Below, piece after piece: positions 49,787-62,004 of a stretch of DNA of 64,000 nt. The notes beneath the pieces were generated by a model, which saw nothing but the letters and a program-made list of their open reading frames with translations, made no database searches and was not told the origin of the DNA. Position 1 is the stretch's first letter; each line of letters opens with the position of its first letter. Where the stretch lies: NCBI GenBank assembly GCA_007449985.2, contig VIIQ02000643.1, forward strand, positions 217,001 to 281,000, given 5' to 3'. This DNA is from Desmodesmus armatus (Eukaryota > Chlorophyta > Chlorophyceae > Sphaeropleales > Scenedesmaceae). Made by a program: the position numbers and the translations under genes.

Positions 49787-52700
49787 TCAAAATCCAGCCC
49801 TGATTCTCAGCGGTGCGCCACGTCCATGACGACCATTCATGTACCTTTGTGAACTCGCCCCCTTCATGCCTGAAGACCGCCTGCCACTGCGTACATGTTG
49901 CATCAGGCCGACGAGCGCAGCAGCCACCATCAGCAGCGTGCACATGCCAGCTGTTGTTGTCAGCCACCTGAATGGGCTGTCAGCTTTGGCAGCTTCCTCA
50001 GCCTCCAGGGCTGCCTGCATGATGGCACTGCCACTGTCTATGTTGCGCTGTGCGCTCACAGGTACTGCTTTCATACTTTGCGTATCGTCTGGCTGGCGCC
50101 CGTACTGCTGCATCAAATATCGATGTACTTCTTCGAGGTTCCATTGAACAGGCTCTGCTCCGTCTGTCTTGGTGGAGGCACTGGGTTGCGGCAGGCGGCA
50201 CAGAGGGCAGTCAGCCGCGGTAGGCCACTGCACCTTGGGGAAGGCAGGGTCTCCTGTACTGCTGTGCCCATACTTGCTCTCCACCTGGCGGACCATCACA
50301 GCGCAGACAGCATCATGCTCACAGTACATTCCGCTAACAGCTGGGCTACTGCGCACAGATGAAGTCTGTCTGTAGACAAGTTTGCTGCTTCCCACCACCG
50401 CAAGACAAGCTTGGTGGTGCCTTCAGTGTGCTGGCCAACTTCGTAGGCCTTTATGGCCAAGGCCAAACAGATGCACAGCAACACCAGCCCTCACACACTG
50501 TGCTCTGTGCGGATTCCTTTGACATTGGTCACAGATCAAAACTCGCCGGTCACTCCTACCCAACAGCACAAGCACGCACACCTACCTGTTGCAGCCTTGC
50601 GTTGACCTCATTGTGTGCCTTCCACAGCCACATGACACCATCCCGCCTGCTGCGAACAGCTGCCGCCTCGCTTGTGCTTGTGATGGTCATGAAATGTGTC
50701 CTGCAGCACCCAGGGTGCACAACTAACAAGTCAGCATGCGCAGCTTGGTTTCATTCAAGGCGCAATCTGATGCAACACAGGTGGGTGTCGCAGCTCACTC
50801 TGCATGCAGTGGATTGCCCAGGACAACAGCAAGCATCCACGTGTGTAGACCTGTGCACTAAGGTAGGGCACGTTCAGGGTCACCTGCAGACTTCACACTG
50901 AAAGAAGTACTTTGCAAAGCCCTGCAATGCTGAAACAAGGAGAGCGCCACCATCCTTCTCTGGAAGCCTGCGATGCACACACCCAGCAGTAATTCAATAA
51001 ATCATATTACCACAACCACCAAGTCACCACAACCACCAGCAAACACATGTAAGCGTGCAGAGAAGACAAGTAGCACCCCACACCCTGTTGGCATGGTGGA
51101 GCTGTGCATTGCTGACCTCAAGCCCGATACACGCCTTACAATCAACACCCTGCAAAAGCAATTGCTGGGGAACCTTACCTTGACGCTGTGGTATGAAACA
51201 AGAGCCACAGCCCACAAGTAAAACCCCGACTGTCACCTGTGCTGCCTTTGCAGGCAATATACTGCAGGCCTGCAGCTGGCACAACTGCCTTGCTGGTGGC
51301 CGTGCAAACGTCTGCAGGGGGGTGCTGCGCTGAGCCCTGATCAGCCCCCCAGGGATCTTTGGTCGCATCCTCAGGCCACAGCTTCGGCAATTGTTTCATC
51401 AAGGACGCTGCACCACTGCGGCAGTTGCCCAGTGGGTGGCCTGCTCCCCACAAGCGCAGCAGCAGCAACAAAGCTGCCCGCCGATCCTTCAGGCCATCTG
51501 TAGGATGGAAGCTAGTGATGGACGTGAAGAGTTGCCGAGTTGCTGACTCAACATCAACAGATGTCCACTGCACCGCGACACGTAAGCGGCATGGACGGCA
51601 AGTGTGACTTGAACATGCACATCAAGCCCCCATTAACTTCAGACAGGGACAGCACACATCCGAACATAGGAGGTGCAATGCACCAAGTCATGTCGACAAA
51701 AGTCCACCAAGATGGGTAAAGCGTACAAAGTCATGACCACAGGCTTGAACACAGGGGCTGTGCAAACCTTACCCGTGTTGCACCTGAGGGGGCTGCAGTG
51801 CTACTATTGCCTGGCTGCGGAAGCAAGGTCGCAGCGCTGTCTTGTGCTTCTTCAGCGTAAGTCAGGTCTCTATGCAGCAGAGAAGGGGAGGCAAAGGGTG
51901 CAATCAGGGGTCAAACGAGAAGGCGGGCCCAGTTGAAAACTGCTCCCAATAAAGCTGCCATAAGCATGTACACAGCATGAATGTGCAAGGCTGTTCATGC
52001 ACGCAGAGCATACTGGGTTGTGCATGCCAGGTCAAAAAACACTGACACAGACAGCTGTCCAGACACCCCTTTTGCTCACGATGATCACACTCAGCACCAT
52101 TCACCGCCATGCAGGTGCCACTTACAGATGCAACTGCTTGGCAACAAACTGCACCACACCAGCAGCATTGCGCTTGAACATGCCATAGTCGAACTTTGTC
52201 AGCTTATCCATAGCCACTGCAGCCACGTCAGCAGATCTGCCCACATACATCGTGGGATAACCTGCAACCTTGTAATGATCACACACGTCCGGCTGATGGA
52301 CGAGGGCCCCATAAGATGCACAAAGCAGCAGCGGCAGCAGCAGCGGGAACGCTTCTCAAATTGGCCGGGGTGACCACACGACACAGGCAGGCATTTCGGC
52401 ACGCATCCAGTGATGTTGAGCAGACGCTGAGGTTATCACAACACACTATCAAGCATAAACTTGACACACAACAGCCAGAGAGCCTCATGGTGACGCCCAA
52501 AGGTCCTGAATGTTGCAAGTGGCCTCAGCCATCCTCAATACCTACATCGACGGCACAATCCAAGCGATAGACGTGCACACTGCTGTGGTGCAGCAGGAAG
52601 GCGGCAGCCTTCTCATACTCAGGTTTGAAGGCCCTGCAGGGCAAGGCAGGCCTTCAATTGCTGACCAGGACCATGCAGGCAGACAAGCTGCAGCTGGAGG

Positions 52701-52971
52701 CCTCCTCAAGACCATCAGCAGCACGGAACATGCAGGCAGGCACATGAGCTCTGAACCCAAGCACATTCAACGGCTGCTCGCACCTGCAGGCAGGGCACCA
52801 GCTGGCAAAAAACTCAACCAAGACTGCATCCTCAGCTGGAAGGGCGGACAGGGTTGCCTGTATCGTGGACTTGGTCAAGTCCAGCTGCCCTAAGCCGTGT
52901 TGTTCACCATTTGAAACCAATGCCAGCACCAGCAGTAGCCACACCCTGGCACACACTGTGGTCAAGGCCAT
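49787..52971 (-). CDS. QSOX: Quiescin sulfhydryl oxidase (QSOX), plant type, membrane-anchored
   Basis: Secretory-pathway flavoenzyme that makes disulfides directly in client proteins and passes electrons to O2. A signal peptide (VWLLLVLALVSNGEQ) starts at ATG 52971. A thioredoxin domain has the first CxxC in VLVEFFASWCPACR, then FKPEYEKAAAFLLHHSSVHV, and VCDHYKVAGYPTMYVGRSAD with the cis-Pro. The helical linker and Erv/ALR domain follow with STGDSRGFTCGLWLLFHT, then the FAD-proximal CxxC in GFAKYFFQCEVC joined to RTHFMTITST and MWLWKAHNEVNARLQQ. The third CxxC is in QWPTAADCPLCR, followed by WNLEEVHRYLMQQYG. A C-terminal membrane segment (AGMCTLLMVAAALVGLM) and a basic tail end at TGA 49789-49787. 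One thioredoxin domain, as in plants and algae. A small exon between HTTASR (about 51197) and GFAKYFF (about 50915) is uncertain. Confidence 0.93.
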
Positions 52972-53453
52972 CTTGCTGTTCAACATTGGTACACTGCTGT
53001 CCCGCCCTGCATCCCTGTTCGTCCCAGTGAAGGATGTGCCAGATATATCTGGCAGTATATACTAGGGCGTCGATCCAGGGGGTTGGGATGATGGACTGAA
53101 GGGAGTTGCAAGAGTTCAGTTGCAGGTTGATTGGGGGCCTGTTCTGACTTGGCACCCCGACGGAAGCACAAACGTGGAAGGCGGGAGTGCGACAGCATGT
53201 GTTGAATATTGCTTGATTGCTGCAGTGGCACAGCGGACAGGCTTTTGTACGTCACTTGTAACTGCCGTGTGTGATAAGCCGATCTACCGACCTCTGCGAC
53301 TGTCCCATTGATTGATGTTGCCTATGATGCTCCTTTGCCGCGTTCCCGAACCTTGCAAATGCTGACGTTGTCGTCTTGCCGGCCTTGTTCTCTTCAGCTT
53401 CTCCCTGCTTAGAGCCAACATACAGCAGCAGAGACAGCACCAGTGCATGCAGC
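52972..53453. promoter_or_regulatory. Shared intergenic region between divergent QSOX and PP2C genes
   Basis: Only about 480 bp separate the two start codons, so 5' UTRs and promoters of both must lie here. On the minus strand AGTATATACTGCCAGATATA (about 53044-53063) gives two TATA-like elements some 75-90 bp above the QSOX ATG. No comparable element is seen on the PP2C side. Confidence 0.45.
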
Positions 53454-56400
53454 ATGGAGGTGGTGCACAGCTTGAAACGGGCTGCGGATGCACCACTTCA
53501 GCCGGCCAACGATGCAGCAGCGCAGCTGGTCTACCCTCACCGTCAACACCAAGCAGCAGCAGCAGCAGCAGCAGGAGCAGCCCTGTTGGGTGATGACACA
53601 GCAGACGAGGTGCAAGTCAGCAAACGGCAGAGAGCAGGCACATCCACAATGCTGGATGGTGACAGCGGCGCTGGTCTTTCAGGGCACACCCCAGTGGTTC
53701 CCCACCATCAGGACAGGACCCACCTGCGAAGGCACCATGCCTCAGTGAGCGATGATGCAGATGCAGAGGGCGCGCCTGACGATAGACAGGTCCTGCAGCA
53801 CAGCGGGGAGCAGCCGGAGCTACAACAGCATGTCCAGGAGGACGATGTCACTGGCAAACAGGGGTCACAACACCACAAGCAGAAGCGCAGTAAACAGGTG
53901 GGTCGCACTTTGACGCTGCAGCAGGGCAAGTAGCAGCAGCAGTATGAGCCTAGTTGCTCAGCCATGGAACACGGGTTGGGTGTGCGCAGACAGTATGGGG
54001 TGTCATGTCAGCTGCTCAGCGCCCCAGTGCCTCACAATCGCATTGTTCCAGCTTCCTTAGCCGATTTGGTGTGCTTCCTTGCGCCTTCCATACACCTGAG
54101 TGTGCGTTGCCCCACTCCTGCTGTATCTGCAGGGCGGCAAGCAGCACCTGCTCAGCTTTGAGGGCGATGAAGATGGCGAGCAGCTAGGCTTGGCAGCAGC
54201 AGCAGAAGTAGAAGGCCTGCCTGCAGCAGCAGCAGCGGGAGATGGCGGCAGGGATGGACACCGGCAAGGGCGTGGTATGGGTCACGCAACAGCAGCAAAG
54301 TTCAAAGCTGACGCGCGGCAGGCGGCTGCAGCGCGCTTCACGTTCAGACCCAGCCATGCGGGAGAGCAGCTGCCGCAGGCACAGCAGCTGCGCATAGGCC
54401 TAGTAGATGAGGATGACAGCCTGCTGAAGCGCAAGGCCCCAGCTGGGCTAAGTCAGGTCCACTTCGGCATGGCGCAGGTGTGTTCCAGTGACAGCTGCTG
54501 CGTGCCTGCTTGCCTTGAACATGCTGCGCGTCATTTCTGTGTGTCCTGGTAAATCCTGCTGGTGCTGGCAAGCATGAGCTGCAGCCGTTCGTTGGAAGTG
54601 ATGTGCATCGCCACTCCACACTGTAAAGTGCAGCAGACAGTGCCCCTCTTGCCATAGCTCAGATGTGTGCTGCACATGTGCCCCTTCACCTTGGCTCTGC
54701 ACACTCCTACAGGCCCGTGGTGCGCGGCCGTACATGGAGGACCGGCATTGCATCGTCACCGCATTGAAGCCCTCCAACGCCCACCAGGACAGTAGTCCTT
54801 TGCTCTTCCTAGATGATTGCAGCAGCAGCCCGCAGCAGGTTCCTCCTGAGCAGCCTCAGCAGCCTGCTGTCTCCAGCAGCCTGCAGGATGGGGTGGAGCG
54901 CTGCTATGCTGCCATCTTTGATGGGCACAACGGGGCTGGAGCAGCTGAGACAGCAGGTGGGTCTGTCGTTTGAAGCCTGAGTTAGGGTGTGCCTTGAAAA
55001 GGTGCCTTGAAAGCAGAGGGAGGCGCAGGTGCAGGTGCCAAAAGCAGTGCTGCCTACGTTGTGTAGCCTGTGGTGCACGTGGGGCGGGCCAGGCTGTGGG
55101 CCTTATCATGTGTCTGCAAACTCCTCTGAAGGTCCTGGTGTATCCCACAGATGTAGCAAGAGGGCGATGGAGGCCTTGATCTTCACTTTGTAGCCAAAGT
55201 AGTAATACTGCAGCCCAAACACAAACGTTTTGCTTTGATCACGGAACCCATTTTTCAGCTGTTGCGGCCTTCCCTGCTCCTATCAGCAACCCGTTCGAGG
55301 CAATTGCTCTGCTGCTTGTACCTCAGGACGCATCCTCTTGGTTTGCTGCACCCATCTCTGCTGCTGAAGTTCTAGGCTAGTTTGCCTCTGCATGTGAACA
55401 AAAGTTCGCACCTTCGATAGCATACCCCCCACCCTTTCAAGTTCCCTCAACACATCATCAACTTGCATTCATGCAGCTCGCCAGCTGCATCTGCTACTGG
55501 CTGGACACCCTGCCCTCAAGATCTTCAAGGGGGATCCTGGCCCGCCGGCAGTGGTTAAGCAGGAGGAGGCAGCCGTGGGGAAGGCGCTCAAGTCAGCTTT
55601 CAGACAGGTGGGCGCAACGACTGCTGCATCAGTGGCAGAGTGTGCGTGTTTCTCGTGTAGAGAAAAAAATGCTCTGCTGACTCCGGGCTTGTGGGCTGTC
55701 GGGGTCATCAGCTCAGATCGGAGTGGATTTGTCTTCAGCTGCCAAAGTGTCTTTTGACAGGATCAGGTCACCAGTCTGGATGAAGCAAGACTGTTGAAGT
55801 GCCCTTCTATGTGCAGGTTGACGACCTGGTGCTTGCTGTTTCACGCCGGGCTGGCACCCGCGATGGTGCCACTGCCTTGGTGGTGCTCAGACTGGGAGGT
55901 GCACTGTATGCCGCACACGCTGGTGACAGTAGAGCAGTCCTGTGCAGGGATGGGCAGGCTCACCGGCTTACAGAGGACCACAAGCCACACTTGCCTCAGG
56001 TACCGCTTGCTGAGGTTGTGAGCAACAGCCAGACATTGACCGTGGACTCTGCTGTGTTTTGGGGTGTCGCTTTTGGGCAATCAGTCTGTCATGTGTTTGT
56101 GCAGTGATGCAGCGGACGCCAAAAGTGTTTGCCCCCTGATTGGCGCGTCCATTTTGTTTTTGAGCAGCATTGGCGTACTGCTGCCTGCTTTTAGGAGCGC
56201 CAGCGCATCGAGGATGCAGGAGGGCGCGTGGACTTTCAGCGCTGCTGGCGCGTGGTGGTGGAGCCCAGGGATGGCCGGCCCGGCAGCGGCTTGGCAGTTA
56301 GCAGGTAATTGCTGGGGTGGGGTAAACAGATTCAGTTATCACACGTAGGACACATTTAGTTAAGGCACATCAGACAGCTGCAGTCAAGGCACGTTAATGA

Positions 56401-57143
56401 ATCATGGTTGCGCAGACAAAGATATGAGATACGCCCCTTTTGGCCCTTACCTTCAGCAATTCGTTGTCCATTGCTTTAGTTACTTGCTTGCTTGCTTTGT
56501 CTGTGCAGGTCGCTGGGTGACCTTGATTTCAAGGAGCCAGCCCGCTTTGTAGAGTGCGAGCCAGATGTGACGAGGCTGGCCCTCCAACCCTACAAGGACA
56601 GCTTTGTCATACTGGGCTCAGATGGGCTGTGGGACGTCCTCAGTGACACTGATGCAGTCCTGACAGCAGCAGCAGCCCTCAAGGTGTGTACCTGTCAGTT
56701 GCGTGTACTGCCATGCACGTGCCTTCCATCCAGACATGCAGTTGATTTGCATGTGGCTATTGTCCATTCAGCATGGGCTGGTCAGCATGAGCCGAAATTG
56801 AGGTTGACTGCCACCGCACCGTCAGCACTCATGACGACCACACGTGTCCCCTGCTGTGTGTGTATGTGTTGCGCAGGCTTACAGTGACGAACACAAACGC
56901 TGCAGCAACCACACATCCGCCTCTGCAGCAGCAGTGCAGAGCGCCACTCAACTGTACAAACAGCATGATGTTGCAGCATCCATTGCCGGAGGCCACGCCA
57001 GCAGCTATGACGGCCTGCCTGACCAGCTGGTGTACTCAGATGGCGCCGCGACAGCTGCTGCTGAAGCTTTGTTGGCTGAGAGCATGCGGCGTGGCACCAT
57101 GGACAATGTGACAGTGATTGTCATGCTGTTACAGTGGGAATAG
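53454..57143 (+). CDS. PP2C-family (PPM) serine/threonine protein phosphatase
   Basis: Metal-dependent phosphatase. Eight exons join in phase: 53454-53897, 54133-54477, 54713-54956, 55477-55607, 55817-55999, 56195-56304, 56509-56683 and 56877-57143, giving 632 residues. The first two exons encode a low-complexity Ala/Gln/His-rich extension of about 260 aa with no domain. The catalytic domain starts at ARGARPYMEDRHCIV (phosphate-binding Arg and metal Glu-Asp) and continues with YAAIFDGHNGAGAAE (metal Asp-Gly), RRAGTRDGATALVVLRLGG, AAHAGDSRAVLCRDGQAHRL, SLGDLDFKEPARF, FVILGSDGLWDVLSD (metal Asp) and RGTMDNVTVIVMLLQ (metal Asp-Asn). All core residues are present, so it should be active. A short exon-like piece at 55763-55816 is best treated as intron because 55607 and 55817 join in phase. 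Substrate unknown; the long N-terminal extension is the unusual part. Confidence 0.95.
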
Positions 57144-58003
57144 GCAGGAGGTTGACAGGTTGACATAGAGACAGCAGTAGGTTTGCCAGTAGGATGTTCT
57201 TACACAACATACTTGGTATCACTTGGCTTGCAGCAGGGGTGGCATCACTTATTCTTTCAGCAGGGGTGAGTGTCAGTGCAGTGCGAATGGGTCTTGGTGT
57301 TGTGGGCAGTCACACGTATCTGGATCCTTCCGAGTGGTCACAAGCTTTCTCGAGTGACGTATTATATGTTGAGTTGTTGTTTGGGCACATATGTTGAACC
57401 CTTGAAGTTCACTGTTCAGCGCTCGGTGTCGGTGGCCTACACCTTCATACACTCAACAGTTCAGATTCAAGCATGCCCTGCTTCAAGGTTGAAGCTGGAA
57501 AGATATGCCATGCGCCCTGCTATTAAATGACCAAACAAGGTCCCTATTGAGCTGAAGTGCACGCATATTGACATGTTTCTGCAATTTTTCAGTCCAAGAC
57601 AGTACCACCCCCAACGAGATGTGACATGAGTCAGTGTCACACCCACCCAGTGAAAAATGGAGGCATGCTCATCTGTTGTGCGAGTCAAGCCATTGTGTGC
57701 GGCCTTGCGGCTGGCCCACTTGGCAGTCCTGGTGTGATTGCATGATACATCCGCACCAATGATCCAAGCTGCCGCAGACAGTCGCTGCTGTTCTTGTGGA
57801 GTATGTGGTGTTTTGAGTGGACAAGACCATCACGTAAGATCGACACTAGCACGGTAAGATCGACATGTAGCGCACAGTTCGGGTAGGCATTGTCACATTA
57901 CACTGTATCCCACGACCCCGCAGCTGGCAGTTCAACTTCACCCTCATTCACGGCCACATGCATGGCTGGCAACAACATCCGGCAGCTACATCACTTCCCC
58001 ACA
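57144..58003. other. Convergent 3' region between PP2C and psaN
   Basis: No gene. A direct repeat of GGTAAGATCGACA lies at about 57834-57866. No TGTAA was found on the plus strand soon after the PP2C stop; the first seen is near 58361, inside the psaN gene, so the PP2C transcript may overlap psaN on the opposite strand. Confidence 0.4.
57898..57902 (-). terminator. TGTAA polyadenylation motif of psaN
   Basis: TGTAA on the minus strand about 100 nt after the psaN stop codon, at the expected position for a chlorophyte polyadenylation signal. Confidence 0.55.
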
Positions 58004-59698
58004 TCAGAACTTGACCTGCATCCTGGAGGCGCACTTGGTGTTCTCCTTACCCTGCACGGCACAAGAACATTGGTGTCCAACAATGACAATTGGTCATTGA
58101 GTGAGCCTGCGCCGACAAGCTGGGATGGGTTGGCGCACTGGCAAGTGCTTGTTTGGTCACTGCACGTCAGCTGGGGCATTAGCCCCAGTAAGACCCCCCC
58201 CCCCCCAACTCTGCTCAACAGCACGCATCAGTGATGATGCAAGCCACATCGATGAGCATCAACATTTTGAAGGACTACTAGCACTATCCATTGTTTTGCA
58301 CCAGTGCCCTGTCATCTGAAACAAACCATTATGTACTGGATGCAGATATTGCCAACAGTGCTGTAATTTGGTGAGGGTGTCATGCCCAGTGTGGTCACCA
58401 AGCATGCTGCTGCAAAGCCTGCGCCGCTGTTGCTCACCTCACACTCAATGGCATAGTCCTCAGTGATGTACTTCACGCCGCCAGTGTAGCGGCTGGCAGC
58501 ACTCTCACAGCCAAAGAAGTTTGTTGGGAAGCTGCATGTGCCGTCAGCCACAGTCCTGTGGAAGGCATTGGATGCAGGTACACCCCACGGAAGCCTCTCA
58601 GCAGAGCACAGCGCTTGTCAGGGGCACTACTTGAGTTGCTAAGTCCACTTCACTCTGCATGATGTGCTCAGGCCCGCCACATGACATGCTGAGGAGCTCC
58701 TGCCCTCCATGGCATGCCTTGACACGGGGTCCTACGCCTCTCTGCTCGAGGCAGTTACTAAAGCAAACATCTGCAAAGATCGACAGCAAGGTGGACAATA
58801 CCTGCTGCGCGCCAGGTTGGCACTGCTGGTTGCTGCACGCTTCTTGTCATTCAGCGCCTTGTTGGCCTGGCTCTTTGCAACCAGGTCATCAACCTGCAGG
58901 TCAAGGCATGGGAGTGCCTGTCATTACAGAGCCTCGACCCAAATTTGCTGTACGGAAAGTATGCGCAAGGCTGAACTACAGGCTGATCTGGCACCAGAGT
59001 TAGGCAAAGCCCTACTAACATGCTACTGGGATAGCGCCCAAAGCTATTACCGCTGACGGCAGTCGACAGAACACAGCACGGGGCATGGACATGTTGTGGA
59101 GCCGAAGCATGATCCACTCGAGGACAGCACCAACAACACGCCACGGCATTGAGTGTGGCAGCAATAGTGCCTCTGCACGCTTTGCTGTGTGCTACGCCCT
59201 ACCGCCACCTGGGCACGCTGAGGCTGCAACCAATGAGTGTCCTTGCACTTACCAAGCCGGCCTTGGCAGGGCTGGCAGCTGCCAGGGTGGCCAGGAGGGC
59301 ACCAGCACCAAAGCTCAGGAGCTGCACAGACCGCAAGCACAACACAGTCGGTCAGGCGCACAAATTGAGCTCAGGGACAGACCTTGCTGCTGCAGCACAG
59401 TGGCCATCATCACTCAGCCCACAGGCAGCAGTATGATCTGCCCCAGCCAATGCTGCTTTGCACAGCACGCTACGATGCGGATCAGCTACGTACCTGACGC
59501 CGGTTCTGCTCTGCACGCACCACCACAGCGACACGGCGTGAAGCAGCGGGCCTTGTGGCCACCTTGCTTCTGCATCGCAAAACAAAACTGATAAGAAAGA
59601 AGCCCAACCAACAATTGTTGCGCAGAACCGGATGAAGATAAGAGCAGAAAAACCAAAAACAACTGTCACGCTCACCCTGCAACGTTCTTGGCAAGCAT
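58004..59698 (-). CDS. psaN: Photosystem I reaction centre subunit N precursor (PsaN)
   Basis: Lumenal, nuclear-encoded subunit of photosystem I on the plastocyanin side. Six short exons join in phase to 140 residues: MLAKNVAG (59698-59676), SKVATRPAASRRVAVVVRAE..RRQ, LLSFGAGALLATLAASPAKA.GL, VDDLVAKSQANKALNDKKRA..ARS, TVADGTCSFPTNFFGCESAA..YAIECE and GKENTKCASRMQVKF (TGA 58006-58004). The N-terminus is a two-part transit peptide: a basic chloroplast segment, then a hydrophobic lumen-targeting segment ending AKA, giving a mature protein of about 87 aa. The NKxLNDKKRxATSxAN block, the four cysteines and the YITEDYAIECEGK end match PsaN. The last intron (about 58425-58055) holds a C13 run (G13 on the coding strand). 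The gene is convergent with PP2C. Confidence 0.95.
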
Positions 59699-59963
59699 GA
59701 TGACTGTGATTGTGCTGCAGATCAGATCTTGGGGTGCAGCGATGTCGCATGTGCAGTATGTGCAGCACCGTGAAGTAGGATAACGTGTTGTTGAGCCTGC
59801 CTGCCTGTGTCGAGAGTGATCCGAGGGTTTAGCGAGTTCAACTTTGTAACAGATGATCCCCGGTGTCTCAAGTGAACATAGAAGCCCTTGTGTCGATGAG
59901 TGTTCAACGGTCGTCACTTTACTTTAGTGCTGGCTGAGCTTATAACGGCGTAGCCATCCCAAC

Positions 59964-60158
59964 TCAGTGCGTCTGGAAGTGCTCGCAGGTGTTCACCTGG
60001 CCATGAACACAGGTTGCGGTCCCTGCTGCCAAAGGTTGCCCAAATGCCTTCTCTTCTATCTTGCTGCAGATGCTTTCCAACTCAGTCTCCTGCAATACCA
60101 CAGCTTGCCTGGCCTGGCAAAGGGCTGACCACTGGGCCAGCTGCGCAGCTGTATGCAT
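59964..60158 (-). CDS. Short unidentified open frame, possibly an exon
   Basis: 64 codons from ATG 60158 to TGA 59964, about 270 bp upstream of psaN on the same strand. The sequence ALCQARQAVVLQETELESIC then SKIEEKAFGQPLAAG looks like genuine helical protein, and codon use resembles the neighbouring genes. A possible donor (CAG then GTGAAC) near 59998 and an acceptor-like ATACAG near 60149 mean it could be an internal exon of a gene whose other exons I could not identify. No family recognised. Confidence 0.35.
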   Translation of the reverse strand: MHTAAQLAQWSALCQARQAVVLQETELESICSKIEEKAFGQPLAAGTATCVHGQVNTCEHFQTH

Positions 60159-61329
60159 GTCCTACCGCCGGGGCGGGCATGTAGCTGGCTGTTGTTTGCT
60201 GGGGCGCTTGCACCTGTGCGTTGGACATGTTCTTTACAGCAAGACGGCAGCTTGCAGCTACATGCTATGGCTACAAGCTACGGCCACGTAGCATGGCTGC
60301 CCAAGGAAATGGCTACAAGCCACAGGATGCGGGGCTGGTGGTGTGGGGGGGGGGGGGGGGGGCATGTGAAGCCATCTACATGGAGCTAGGTAGCTGTGTG
60401 TAGCTGGCTACACTTCAGGCAGTGCGGCCAGCAGGCAGCACCGCCACGTGTAGCTATACACACCTACAAGCTACAGCACGCAAGGGCTTTCCTTTCCACC
60501 CCAGCTACTAGCAGTTGCCAACCAATACATTGCAGGCAGAGGGTGTGGTGGTGTAGCAGCTACACTGTAGCTGACCTTGGGTTGGGGTCTGTATGACCAA
60601 TAACCTATATTATGCTGCAGCAAACTCTGCCGCTACCATAGCTGCCCCAGTGGTCAGCAAAGGCGGCCTTGGCCTTGCACAGAGACTGTGCCTTTAGCTC
60701 CCGCCGAGGGTGTGCTTTATGTGTTGGGTGCAGCCGTCGGTCCTGACTCAGGATTGATTAGCATGCCCCTTGATACTAGTGCATTACTGCTTGGCCTTGC
60801 TCAGAGGCTCAGGCCCCAGCTTTTGTGCGTGCAATTGCAAGCATGTGGTCTTCAGCTGCGCATTGTCTGATGTGGACACAAGACCTAAGACTGTCAGGAG
60901 CAGCCGATACACTTGGTTGCAGCTGGAACCCCGTCACCCCTTCACAATGTGCTGTCGAGTGTTGCAGACCGGCAAAACAAGGCTGTTGGCAACCTTCCCT
61001 ACTCACGCGTCAACTTGATTGGCTGACGCAAATGCAAACAGCGCCGCACTGATGCGGCATCAAGGTTGGGAATGTAGACAGCACGTTGCTTCACCTCAGG
61101 CACAACCTGGTAAAGTCAATAACCACCCACAGCCAGACGTCACTGTACGGCATGCCATGCCATTTGGCTGACTTGCACCAGCTTGCTGTGACGACTCTCG
61201 GGGGACATCACTCATCCCTCATTCCAATGATAACACGGATTGGCGCACCTGTAGGCCTTGCAGTCAGACTTCATCATCAGGGGTAATAATGACAAGGGCC
61301 TTATAAGGGCCCCCTTACTATAGCACTAG

Positions 61330-61495
61330 GCGGGCAACCCCCCTTCACCACTAAGCCCCCCCCCCCTTCACACCTTGGTCGGGGGGACTTGAAGGGGGGC
61401 GTGAAGGGGGTTGTGCAGGGTCAGCCCCCTTCACACCCCATAACCTTCACCTGTGAAGCCCCCCCCCCTTCACCCCCTTCACCCCTCATCACTAG
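61330..61495. repeat. C-rich inverted-repeat cluster (CCCCCTTCAC / GTGAAGGGGG)
   Basis: CCCCCTTCAC occurs several times on the plus strand, and its complement (GTGAAGGGGG, and GACTTGAAGGGGGGCG) occurs in the middle of the block, so the single strand can fold back. CACCCCTCATCACTAG marks the right end. Probably a small non-autonomous element or recombination product. Confidence 0.55.
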
Positions 61496-61943
61496 ATTGC
61501 ATGGGGTTCTAAGGTGGCTGTGGGTGGCTCGGATGGCCGATTCTCGTTATGAACTCATTCTGTCGGCATCACTGCCTTGTACCGATCCCAGACACATGCC
61601 GGACGCTGTCTTGCAAGGCATGTGTATGCTGCACAACCCATGCACTGCAGCTCATGGCTGATCAGTGTGCTGCATATGCATACCTGCCTGTGTGTATGGG
61701 ATGCGTTTACACGGCACGCATGATATCATCACACACGACGCCTGTCAATCACCAACGCATGTACTCATGCATGGTATCGCAGTACATGTAAGCAAGCACG
61801 AATCAGACAATGCAGTTACAGTTTGTCAGCAATATCTGTGCACGTGGCTTTCCGCCATGCTGGCATACTGTCTCTGCTCAATTACTACCCCTGATCATCG
61901 TCAAAATCATCATTCCCGAGATTCTTGCCAGATTCGCGCAAGC

Positions 61944-62004
61944 AGCAGCAGATTGACCGTGGTGCAAGACAAGCAAGGCACCGCCAGGCAACCCGTGACC
62001 GTGA
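61944..62004 (+). repeat. Dispersed repeat fragment, copy 2
   Basis: Matches the minus strand of 10305-10372 over about 60 bp around GGTGCAAGACAAGCAAGGCA. It lies in an Arg/Gln/Glu-rich open frame (RHRQATRDREPERLRQEK) without an ATG, perhaps a transposon coding remnant. Confidence 0.55.

Noticed and set aside
55763..55816. Possible extra PP2C exon (DQVTSLDEARLL)
   Set aside because: The flanking exons at 55607 and 55817 already join in phase 0, and the segment does not fit the family at that point.
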